Assembly: GCA_014529385.2 (NCBI GenBank)
Contig: CM043942.1
Location: 52,873,976-52,937,975 of the forward strand
Direction of reading: 5' to 3'
DNA from: Adiantum capillus-veneris
Taxonomy: Eukaryota > Streptophyta > Polypodiopsida > Polypodiales > Pteridaceae
Length of the DNA: 64,000 bases
This document shows, piece by piece, positions 34,997 through 45,813 of this stretch (within the stretch, counting starts at the first letter, position 1; every line of letters starts with the position of its first letter). Below the pieces are notes generated by a model that searched no databases, was not told the DNA's origin, and saw only the letters and a list, made by a program, of their open reading frames with translations. Made by a program: the position numbers and the translations under genes.

Positions 34997-35445
34997 TTAC
35001 TCCTTCACTTTTACACTTTAGATTAAATGTTTTGTATTTAAACAAGTGATAAAATCACGAGGCCTTCCCTTGATGGATGAACAAAAAACTCTCGTACTAA
35101 ATCGGCACTCATTGTCTCAAATTTAAGTAGAGTTGCTCTTCTTTCTCACTGAGTTTCAAAAAAGCATATTTCATACTCAATTGTGTTTAGCCCAAGCTCT
35201 GCAGTTATTGAAAAGAGTGAAAATTTCACGAGGCGTGCATATATGAAATCAAGACAACAGGAAAAGATTCGCAAGTGATAAAGAGGAATATCAAATGTTA
35301 AAATATCTTGCGCTTGTGTATACATCTGGAAAAAGCTTGGCAAAGGAAGTGAATGTTGTAGTTTCATGTGTTTTTGCTTTTGTTTAATGGGAGGGAGGGG
35401 AGAGGGAGAGAGGGAGAGAGGGGGGGAGGGGGGAGGGAGAGGGGT
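34997..35445 (-). other. Noncoding flank, duplicate of 30665-31134
   Basis: The same noncoding sequence as in unit 1, with a shorter G/GA-rich stretch at about 35390-35440. The minus-strand reading frame of the endonuclease happens to stay open through it as a proline/serine-rich stretch, which I regard as fortuitous. Confidence 0.5.
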
Positions 35446-36228
35446 TTTACTTTGGGAGCAAAAGATGTATAGAGAGTGATCTGACCAAAAGAAAAATCTC
35501 GTCCCTAATACTGTGGATGGCATAAGAGTTTTTGGCCAAATGTGATCGAGCTTCAAGTTGTACACTGTGGTCACATCATGGATTTGTTGTTTGTATCCAT
35601 GAGAGTGTAGTTCCCTTTCCAAGTGTTGATAGTGAGTATTTTTGAGGTTGTTGTCAATGTTGAAGTTGCCAATGATGATGCTTGCTTCAATGTCCGCAGC
35701 TGCATAGATCACACTCTTTAGTATTAGTAGCAAGGAATCCAATGGAATTTTTGGTGATTTGTAAACTGAGACTACATGGAGCAAAAGTTCTCCGTGTATA
35801 GAAATGAAAGCTTCAATGACTTCAATTCCAAGGGCTGATAGTTTCTTTGTGGAGTGAACAATGACATGGTCCTTGTGAAAGATTGACATACCAAATTTGT
35901 TGTAATAATGAATGTGGTTGAAATCTGGTGCAAGTGGGTTAAAGAAAGTGTTTTGTCTTGTTTCTTGGAGGCATAGAATGTCTGACATCATTAAATTTGG
36001 ATCACTTTTAATTTGGTGAAGATGCTTCTGGATGGAGACAACATTTAGGGATTGAATGATGTAGTGTGTCTCTTGGAAGTGGGAAAGCAAGGAGATCAAG
36101 TGTTCCCATCTGGCGTTGTTTTTTAGTCTCTCCAACTTAGTGAGCACGATTGCATCAACTTGGATTTGGTTTGCAAGTATTGGTTTGAGGATGTGAAGAT
36201 TAACGGGATCCTTGAATCGAGAAAGAGA
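35446..36228 (-). pseudogene. Helicase tail fused in frame to endonuclease (copy 2)
   Basis: Here the helicase C-terminus (LERLKNNARWEHLISLL) continues without a break into the endonuclease (HFQETHYIIQSLNVVSIQKH). This shows directly that both belong to one polypeptide. Motifs DILCLQET, SIIIGNFNID (the catalytic D of GDFN is N here), LDHIWPKT and FWSDHSLYIF are present. Only the last part of the helicase is included; homology to the full helicase stops at 36228. Confidence 0.8.
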
Positions 36229-39200
36229 ATTGGAAAATCATCTTCTTGACCTTATAATGCTTGACCTTGCTAACAATAAAAAGTAAAAGACGAGCTGTAT
36301 GGATTGCACCATGGACAAATAGTGTTGTTGGTAGCACCACATTGCATGACCACTTGAACACTTTGATACATACACGAGGAACATCTCGGCTCTTGAACAT
36401 GCACTTGGTTATCTTGTTTTGCCGACAATTTAATGTGACATGTGTTGTCCATGTCTTCCAAAATAAGAAGTTTATCAAATCTGTTTTTTGTGGAGGCATA
36501 AGCATAGAATCCACATCTGCAATACCTTCACTTGATTCCATTATTTCTGAACCAAAATGTGTATGGCTTCCTATGTCGTCAAAGCATTTTAAACAGCCAC
36601 GTTGTGTTTGGGGCAAAGATGACATTGCTTGCTTGACCACGTTGATTAATGAGAATCCATTTGCAAGTGCTAAAGATATTGTTCAGCTCTTTCAAGCGTC
36701 CTATCCTTCTTCATTCTCAAGCAAGCAAATTTTAACTAAGGTTTATAAAATGTGGAAAGACCCGAGTTTACAACCAAGCAGTGACGTGAGGGTGTCAAAA
36801 TCACGAACAACTCTTTACGCAAGAAAAATTCTAGATGTTCCATGCTATCCATATGCCTCTTGCAATGGTTTGTTTTTTCGTAAGAATTTGAGGCTATTAT
36901 CAGACGGTGACTTGCTTCTCTTGAAGGAGTTGAGAGTCCTTGTCACTACTTCGCACATGGACTCTCATGCATGTGTTGCTTGCAAGCGGGCATTGAAATG
37001 TCAACAAATTCCACCTTTTTGCATGCAAGGGTTGCTAGTTTTCAATCGAAGTATGGAGAGTGTTTCGCAATTGAATGCTATAGAGCACCGTCTTGTGTCT
37101 CTTAGAATTCCATTTGCCCAAATAAGAGAACTTACTTGAGGGGCAATATGGGTTGCGAGGAAGCATTGTCAACGTTATGGCAGATTTGTCTAGGGTGCAA
37201 ACTGTATTTCCTCGCTTCGCAGACGATCAAGCTACTCTCCTTGTGGAGATCAAGCGAAAATTAGAATATGATCATGCATACCTAAGTGGAGCTGTCCGGC
37301 CCACATTTGTGCTACGAGCATTGCATCAACTTGTGCTTAAGCCATTGTATCTTGAAAATGGTGCCACTATCAATTCTTCTTGGTCATCTTCCTTCTCTTT
37401 AAGCTCCGACATTGCTATCTCTCCTAACTTTGATAACTGTGTAGATGACCAAGAACCATCTGACACTCTTTTCCATGGCCTTTACACTTCTCAGCAAGTT
37501 GTAGATCACAATGCACAAGCCAAGAGTGTTGCACCTTGCGAGGGGTTTGCACCATTGAGCCTTTTTGACGATGAAGCTTGTGAAGAGTTATCTTTCCAAG
37601 CATTGTTCTTTGGCGAAAGAAGGAAATATCATCTCTTGGCAAAAAAAAGGTATCAGAAAGTCGCGCAATGGGAGCTTAAGAATGTGGACAGAAGATTTGT
37701 AGGAGATATCGAGAATATTTTTTTCAAGACAATGAAGATTATCATCAGCAAGGTCCTCGGCTCTATATGGGTGTGTTTACGTAAAGGTAAGCTACGAGGC
37801 AAGTAGCTGCAAGCTAAAGACGTTCAATCAACAACCAATGTCGAACAACTACTTTCATCCCAAGTCGGATATAGTGACTTTGAGAATTTGCGGACTTCCA
37901 CTGACTACAAAGCAAAACTTAAGCGCAATGTTTTCGCCATGATTCGACAATTAGGACAACACACGTTCTTTATTACATTCTCATGCACAGAGAAAAGGTG
38001 GAAGCCGTTGATGGATTGCTTGATTAAACTCAATCCACACATTGTTGAAGACAATCAATCCAATAGGTGTGCTTACATGAGAACACTAGTCCAATCAGAT
38101 CCTACTACAACAGCTCGATATTATGTCCATAGATTTAGAGAAACTAAGAAAGAACTAAAACGTGACAAAACCATTCTCGGTGAGCTGATGGATTATTTCT
38201 TTGTCACTGAGTTCCAACAAATAGGAAGCCAACATGACCATGGGTTTCTTTGGATAGAAAACGCACCTGTATTTGGCATTGCTTCGAATGACGAGGTGGT
38301 GGATTTTATTGATTCATATATAACGACGAACAAGGATGAGCTTGATGAATCCTTGAGAGCTGTCTAGATTCACTCACATCGCAAGACATGCAAAAAGCAC
38401 AAAACTTTGTGTCGATTTGGCTTCCCACGACCACCCTCAAGAAGGACAATTATCTTATGCCCAAACAATGTGAACAACACAACAAGACAATAAATTGTCG
38501 ACAGGAAGAGACATATCGATCAGTAGCTCCTTGCTTTAGAACGTGAACCGACACTGTCGTTTGATGCTTGGTTAGAAACACTGAATATGGACGAAGAGGA
38601 CTACCTCCAAGCACTTTGCATAAACATAACAGAGCCAACACTTCTTTTGAAAAGAGACCCCAAGGACATTTTCACAAATAACTTCAACAAGAAACTTTGT
38701 GCATTGTGGGATGCAAATATTGATATTCAATTTATTTTCAATGGACACGATGCAGCTGCATATTGCACATCATACATGACAAAAAATGACAGCTCCGTAA
38801 GCAAAGCAATCAAACACGTGGTTGAAGCTTGCAAGAAGAACAACTTACCAACGTTGGAACGCTTGAAAAATATTGGTGGCGCATTGATCAACGCACAAGA
38901 AATGACATCACAACAAGCAGCATACATTGCATTGTCGCTACCTTTGCATAGTGCTAGCAGAGAATTTGTGTTTATAAATGCTGATTGGAGCGCCAAGAGG
39001 ACATTGTTGTTGAAAAGAAGAGCCATGTTGGATTCTTTGCAGCCTGAGGACACAAATATATTCTTCGATGACCTAGTCACAAAGTACGCACGCTGTCCAC
39101 CTGATCTACAGTGCTTATGCTTGGCTGAATACGCTAGCAACTACAAGCTCGTTCGTGGCTGTCCTCAAAAGAACAAAAAAACTCGCATTATTAGGTTTAT

Positions 39201-39427
39201 CAATTTCAAATTGGAGAAGGACTCTGAGAGACATTATCATGAGCTTTGTTTATTGTTTTTACAGTTCATTGGTGAAGAGTAAACCTTTGAACCAACACCT
39301 AGCTCTTGGAGAGAGAAATATATCACACACTCTCAAACAATAAATGAGAACCGTAAAAAATTCTCAAGCTTAGAGACCACAACTTCAACCATTGTGGAGT
39401 CCTCAATGAACACTTCATCAAGTGCAG
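36229..39427 (+). pseudogene. HUH Rep domain of a Helentron/Helitron2-type transposon
   Basis: Pieces 36261-37139, 37153-37806, 37888-38367 and 38587-39291 read one protein with a frameshift at 37135 and stops near 37807 and 38366. Motifs in order: CVACKRALKC; GQYGLRGSIVNV; EELSFQALFFGERR; FAMIRQLGQHTFFITFSCTE with KRW; EFQQIGSQHDHGFLWIE (HUH metal site H-D-H); after the stop CRFGFPRPPSRR; and AAYCTSYMTKND (two catalytic tyrosines, YxxxYxxK). The MIRQLG...TFFIT form is typical of Helentron/Helitron2 Reps. Rep nicks DNA and starts rolling-circle replication. It stands on the strand opposite to its helicase. Confidence 0.85.
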
Positions 39428-39548
39428 AGAGAGAGAGAGAGATCAGAGGGCATCAATCAATAAGAAGAAGAGAGTAGATAGAGGTTGTGTGTGTTAAAAG
39501 AGAGAGCCAAACAACGAGAAGAAGAGAGCAAAGAGACAGTGTGTGTGT

Positions 39549-39612
<64 letters not shown>

Positions 39613-39661
39613 AGGGGGGGGGGGGGGAGAGAGCCACTGATCAATGAAAAGAAATAGGGGG

Positions 39662-39705
<44 letters not shown>

Positions 39706-39763
39706 ATAGATGCGTTGATTTTCAACAACTACTCACATTAAAATATCCTCAGTTTTTAGTAAA

Positions 39764-39795
<32 letters not shown>

Positions 39796-40092
39796 AGCAA
39801 TTAAAATTTCCTTTTTGTTGCCTACATATAGTAGATTGGTTATCCAAATTCCCTTCTAACAAACAGATTTAGAGAGGATGAAGAAGAAAAAGAAGATTAG
39901 TTCTACCTCCAATAAATTTTGAACTCTAGATCTGTTTCTTAGAAGGGAATTTGGATAACCAATCTACTATATGTAGGCAACAAAAAGGAAATTTTAATTG
40001 CTCTCTCTCTCTCTCTCTCTCTCAAAAAAAAAAAAAAAAAAAGCTTATTCGTATTATTTGAAAAATCTCTGAGAATTCACCCACGGGGGAGC

Positions 40093-40146
<54 letters not shown>

Positions 40147-40246
40147 AGAGGGCATCAATCAGTGAGAAGAAGAGAGTAGATAGAGTTTGTATGTGTTAAA
40201 AGAGAGAGCCAATCAACGAAAAGAAGAGAGCAAAGAGACATGTGTG

Positions 40247-40312
<66 letters not shown>

Positions 40313-40351
40313 CAGACAATATAGAGCCACTGATCAATGAAAAGAAATAGG

Positions 40352-40390
<39 letters not shown>

Positions 40391-40448
40391 ATAGAGACGT
40401 TGATTTTCAACAACTACTCACAACAAAGTATCTTCAGTTTTCAGTAAA

Positions 40449-40502
<54 letters not shown>

Positions 40503-40698
40503 AAGAAGAAAAAGAAGATTAGTTCTACCTCCAATAAATCTTGAACTCTGAATCTGTTTCTTAGAAGGGAATTTGGATGAAGAAGAAAAAGAAGATTAGT
40601 TCTACCTCCAATAAATTTTGAACTCTGAATCTGTTTCTTAGAAGGGAATTTGGATGACCAATCTACTACATCTAGGTAATAAAAAGGGAATTTTAATT

Positions 40699-40732
<34 letters not shown>

Positions 40733-40992
40733 AAAAGGCTTATTCGTATTATTTGAAAAATCTCTGAGAATACCTAGATGATGATGAATTTGAGAGAACT
40801 AGATCAACAAATTGGAAATGTGAGAAACAAGTACAACTAGCTACATGCACAAATTAAAAAACCAAAAACTACAAGAAAAGCCTCTCCTAAAGATAGTAAA
40901 ATTTTCCATGGTAAGCTAAATGGAGAGAGAATGACAAGAGCTTTGAAAGGTAGGCCTTTCCACCAAAACCACACTTTGCAATCCATATATAT

Positions 40993-41029
<37 letters not shown>

Positions 41030-41566
41030 TATATACACGTGAAGAGTAACACTGCATGAATGAAAAGCCTTTTGACAATGAAAAGTAAAAAAACTTACTT
41101 CGTTTTTTTTTTTACAAAAAGACTTTCTACTCTACTAGGATAAATCATAAAAAAAGATAAGTTTGAGGAGGTTTTTTCTACTCAATGCAAATATGGCTTT
41201 TAAAGATATATATTTGAATTTTTTTTCAAGGGAATGTTTTAAATACCAATATTGATATTATTTTTACAAATTGTGTAATTAATATTTTTAAAATTTTAAA
41301 ACTTACTCTAAAGAGGTACTCCTCTACTCTTTCTTAAAGTTCTTGAAAAATTGACACCTCCATGTGTCACGAGCACCCTCGTCCCCTCCCCCACAGAGTT
41401 GTTGATTGTTGCGATGAGTGTGTATACGCACGCGTACACAAAAGAGAGACTAAGAAAACCTGGAGGGTTGAGTATGTTTCTACAAATAGAGGGGGATTGG
41501 TTTGCTTATGGCAAAGTTAATCCATCCACATGCCAACTCTAAATGTAATTCAAGTTTTTCGCGGGG

Positions 41567-41615
<49 letters not shown>
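39428..41615. repeat. Right-arm microsatellite block
   Basis: Mirror image of 27230-29092: GA tracts (39586-39612, 39664-39703, 40094-40145, 40270-40310, 40353-40389, 40455-40498, 41569-41612), CT tracts (40001-40023, 40701-40732), TA tracts (39553-39585, 40246-40269), an AC tract (40995-41022) and a poly(G) run at 39614-39627. Copies of the ~80-bp CCAAATTCCCTTCTA segment occur in both orientations. No gene is present. Confidence 0.8.
39796..40001. repeat. Local inverted repeat, ~78-bp arms
   Basis: GCAATTAAAATTTCCTTTTT at 39796 through CAGATTTAGAG (39874) is the inverse of CTCTAGATCTG at 39924 through AATTTTAATTGC (40001), with a 49-base loop. The left arm of the giant palindrome has the segment once, in one orientation, at about 28610-28690. 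Confidence 0.8.
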
Positions 41616-41616
<1 letters not shown>

Positions 41617-41748
41617 GGAGGTTTGTGAAAAGCCCATTATTAAATTCAACAAGAGTGCATTTGATTGTGTGAATCCTCTTCTAAGATCATGGCTAGGCCG
41701 ATGTCAAAGCATGGACATGCGTGTGTGTGTGTATGTATGTGACATGTT

Positions 41749-41797
<49 letters not shown>

Positions 41798-41799
41798 CC

Positions 41800-42065
41800 A
41801 CCTTCGAAGAAGGTGAGGGAGCAGAGTGCCACAATTGCTTCTTCTCAACCACATCAATGCACGGGTCACATACTAATGTATATATGTACATGCTGCCACC
41901 GTTAGGGGAAGGTGGGGGAGGAGAGTGCCATGATTGCTTCTTCTTAGCCGCAGCAACGTGCGGGTCACATACTAGTATTATTTAAAGGGGAATAATGAAT
42001 GTGTAGCTTGGTGTTTAAGTATTGGACTCGTTCTACAAGGTTGAAATCATGACTACATAAAACAT
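41800..42065. repeat. Right-arm copy of terminus-like tandem pair and tRNA-like relic
   Basis: This is the inverted counterpart of 26800-27052: two units ending in CGGGTCACATACTA, with CCGCAGCAACGTGCGG as the imperfect hairpin, then TAGCTTGGTGTTTAAG and GGTTGAAATCATGACT on the plus strand. Confidence 0.5.
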
Positions 42066-42324
42066 AGTGTGTGTGTGTGTGTGCGCGACAGTGTGTGCGT
42101 GTTTTGTATGATTTATTATCCGTCCCTTACGCACCCACCCCCATTTTGGGCGCGCCCTTGCTCGGCCAAAAGCATGCTACTGCTCACTATTCGGCATGAT
42201 CTACAGATTGCATAGTTTGGACTCGAATCTATGGCACAATTGAGAGAACTAGTGCAACCCTAATGGTATGAGCGGTGTCAAAGAAGGCCACTAGCAAGTG
42301 TGCCTCATATTACATATTGAGTAC

Positions 42325-43235
42325 TGGGTCCAAATTGCATCCATTAATTAATTTCCTATGAAGATTCCTTTCCACTCCTTAACTTTTAAAACAGACTGCT
42401 CAAATATAGTCGGTTCCCGCGGTCTTGCAACTAGCCAATCCATTCCTGCAGTTCCGCGGTCCCTCCGGCTTGCCTTTTGTCGAGCGTAAGCTCTCTCCCC
42501 CCTCCAAGCATCTAGGCTGCCCAAACCAGACAGACAAAACCTGTGCACTCAACTCAGAGACAGAGAGCGTCCCCTCCAGGTGAGCCGCACACCACCATTC
42601 TGCTCCATGGAGTCGACGTGTGTCATGCACGCTGATTGCAGCTTTGATAAGAAATTGCAAGCTATCGATGAGATCGCAAGCACGAGAACTCATAATTAAA
42701 CAAAACAGAGAGAAACATATTTAATGAAAGCTCTCTCGAAGTGCAACTGCCTTCCTCTCTCTATCTCCTGCATGTGTGTCTCGATTTCCCTTCAGCACAC
42801 TAGTATGGGTGTTGAGCTCTATGCTCCAAGCCTTTCTCCCATAGGCTTCTACTCCCGCTCCGCAATCGTCCCTACACAGAGAGCACGGATCCTAGCCTTC
42901 AGTCCAGCTATCACAACTCGAAATTGCAACATAGCAAGGGAAAGCAAGCATAGACCATCCAAAAATATCCTTCCCTTTGTCTTCCCCTCGTCACCATAGA
43001 TGGCATCACTCCTATAGTCTCTCGCTTTCTCCTTCATGCGTGGTTTCCTCCATTTTCTCCTCCAACATCACACGAGCATCTGTACAGATTCACGCTAATC
43101 TGACACATACTGCTGGTAGCCATCGCCATCCGGCCAACATGTTCCAAGCTCTAGGCCAAAACCTCGACTCCAACCAAGAGAGAATCACCATCCCTTTCGC
43201 TTCTTGCCTCCAAACAATTGGGTTTCGTGCTGTTT

Positions 43236-43281
<46 letters not shown>

Positions 43282-43908
43282 CGAATGCGCGGCTTGTTTC
43301 CCTTTCCATCTCTCATGTGCCGCCTGTCAGAGCGCCCGTCGCCCTCGTCGCCGCTACTCGTGACACCTACCAGGGAAACGAAGGAAATGAAAGGCAAAAG
43401 CAAAGGAAGAGCAAATTCCGTTAAGCCTAGTATGGATCCCTTGGGATACCCCTAATTAACCCCAAAAACTAAATTGTAAGGACATACTGATTTCCTTCTA
43501 AGATTCCTTGAACACCTTAACTTTTAAAACTAGGCGTTCAATTGGAGGTGATGCACGCGCTCCCTTTTGTATGCCTGTTTTCCCCTTGCCCGCCCCGCCG
43601 TGCCCTGTGGTCTTGTGACAGTCAAACCACTCCTACTGCATCAGAGACAATCAACCCCAGCATCTCACTGGCCTTGTTGGGTGCATGAAAACCTGCAACA
43701 AAGAAACAGACACACAGTACCATCGTACTCCTCCCTGCAACCTCGTCCTCGTGCTGATACTCCTCCGTGTCCAGCCTGCCCTCTGTCAAGTGTAAGCTCT
43801 CGCCCCCTCGTCGTCCTCGTCCTCCTGCCCATCCTCTTGCTCCACACTCCCCTTGACTTGTGTTCCATCGTGGGTGTCCCATCGTGGCAGTGGAAGCCAT
43901 CGTCTGTT

Positions 43909-43969
<61 letters not shown>

Positions 43970-44555
43970 CCTCCATGTGTCCACCCATATCAGAGAGAAA
44001 AGAGAGACACACGGCTAGCTATGCGTGCCAGCTACCCTCTCAATCTGATCAGTCTGACTTGAAATCGACGTTGAACTCATCGCGATGGAATTAACATGCC
44101 AGATAGGCGAGCTACAGACCATGAAGGGCAGAGAGGGAGACAGAAACTCCACACTCGCATGTGTGGCTTCTGGGTCCTGCACACGAGCATGAGAGAGACG
44201 TGAAGGCAGGATCGCTTGCACGATTCCACTGCTCCTCATCCCTCCAGCGAGTCATCTGGAGTAAGGCAAAATTTTCGTGCCGTGGTCGCTATGCTATGCA
44301 GTAAAAGAGAATCTAAGGTTGCCTCGCATTGCTCATTGCCACCCCGATGCACCGCAGTCCACCATCTGGGCCCTGAAGGCGTTCCCTTCATGACAGTTAT
44401 GGCCTGCCACCTGGTCTCTGCATCGTGCATCGCCCTGTCACGTGGCTCCCTTTCATTGACTCAAAGCTCACACTCGCTTTCACCATTTTATTTTGCTTCG
44501 AAAGGGTATCTTGTTAAGATACCTATTAATAAGACCCGTTTACAAAATCGGGGCC
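42325..44555 (-). mobile_element. Right-arm-only ~2.2-kb insertion, possibly a non-autonomous Helitron-like element
   Basis: The left arm reads straight through this point (26540-26545). On the minus strand the insertion starts near CTAGTATGTGGCCCCG, similar to the TAGTATGTGACCCG terminus motif at 26872. No transposase, RT or open gene is seen. Two loosely similar halves begin with CTTAACTTTTAAAAC near 42380 and 43520. A GA tract lies at 43237-43279 and an AC tract at 43909-43967. The alternative is a host segment deleted from the left arm. Confidence 0.4.
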
Positions 44556-45813
44556 ACATACTAGGAGAGAAGTTCCATAGAAAAGTTTAAATTGATGGGG
44601 ATTCTTGGCAAAATTAAACTTAGAGAATATGGAGCGAGGCAATCTCATCATAGACACCGTTCACATGGGCATGGAAGAATCATGAGCTAAATCGGTAAAC
44701 AAAGAAAGGTGTGTAAGTTTGTGTGTGCACACGGCACCCAACTTGAAGTGGGGGAGATGGACAAAAAATCTAGTGTTTAAAATTGTTTTAATAAATTACC
44801 TCGTGACTTTTTTATGAAACTCTTTGGATGACATTTTGGTACTCCTTGCGAGGTGTGAAAATCATTATGAGAGAATGTGTTTGCATATTGCACATGCTCG
44901 AAATAAACCTGAAATTTACTGTCAATTTAAACATTTGAAGGTTAGACGACCTCTTAAATGGTGGAAAATTAAATCTAAAAACCTTCAGATATACTCCGTA
45001 TGACTCTTATTTGTAGGTTTTTCAAGTTTTGAAAAACAACGATGTGCATTTGCTCACATGCACGCATCAAAACGAGCAAAGACCTATAAGAGATGACCTC
45101 TGAAATTGTGGAAAATAAATCTAAAAACGTTCAAATATACTCAATATGACTCTTATTTGTAGGTTTTCCAAGTTTTGTTAAACACGGGTGTGCGTGCACG
45201 CGCTTGCCTCATGGGCTGTGAATCAAAGAAGACATTGGGCGAGCAAGATCAAAAAGAACAAAAACCTATAAGTTAAAGACGGCGTGTGACTCTGCTACTC
45301 TTAAGCCAATAGAAGGCTTAGCATTTGTTCAACCGGTAGTGACATGAGAGAGAGAGAGAGGGGGGGGGGGGGGGGGGAGGGGGGGCAAAACCAAAAATAA
45401 TGGTATGACAATGACTCCATAAACATTTCAATAAAAGAACCACCTGTTTGCTATCTGACAATCTGGCATGAATGGGTCTTCTCTCTACCCGAATCTTAGT
45501 TGATTGCCATGATCACAACTACCTACAATTGTAACCAAGCAATATAAGCATTTCAAACAGTTGAAACGTTGTCCAATCTTTGATAAATATGTGGAAACAA
45601 TGCACCAACATTTTTTGCAGATCTCATATATGCACTTTGATTGAAGATATACCTTGCTACTCAAGAAAAAGGTTTGAAATGGAGCCCCACTTTGTCATAG
45701 GAACAATAAAGACTTCAAAGAAGCTGACATGAAATTCAGAGTGGTGATTATTCCTCACAGAGTTTCAGGTGCCTCCTCCACACACTTACTCACACCCGCA
45801 GGAAAACTTTTGG
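44556..45813. other. Flanking sequence, right-arm copy
   Basis: Inverted counterpart of 25212-26540, including the ~170-bp tandem duplication (about 45000-45270). At 45361-45385 a poly(G) run stands where the left arm has only CT repeats. No gene is recognised. Confidence 0.6.

Larger units (their letters stand above)
33373..36228. repeat. 2.8-kb direct repeat, unit 2
   Basis: This is a direct copy of 29093-31853, including a second long CT tract (33478-33545), the LINE, and endonuclease plus helicase tail. It ends at GAGAAAGAG at 36228, where minus-strand helicase homology stops and the plus-strand Rep begins. Confidence 0.85.

Noticed and set aside
35146-35445. Proline/serine-rich C-terminal extension of the endonuclease in copy 2
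   Set aside because: It reads through a G/GA-rich noncoding stretch that in copy 1 lies beyond a stop; probably fortuitous.
42724-42999. Possible gene in the right-arm-only segment
   Set aside because: Open frame of 91 codons without recognisable motif, codon bias or neighbouring exons; not supported.
43622-44012. Val-Cys or Thr-His repeat proteins at CA/GT runs (also 9842, 23878, 46877, 63205)
   Set aside because: Simple-repeat translations without any domain or conservation between palindrome arms.
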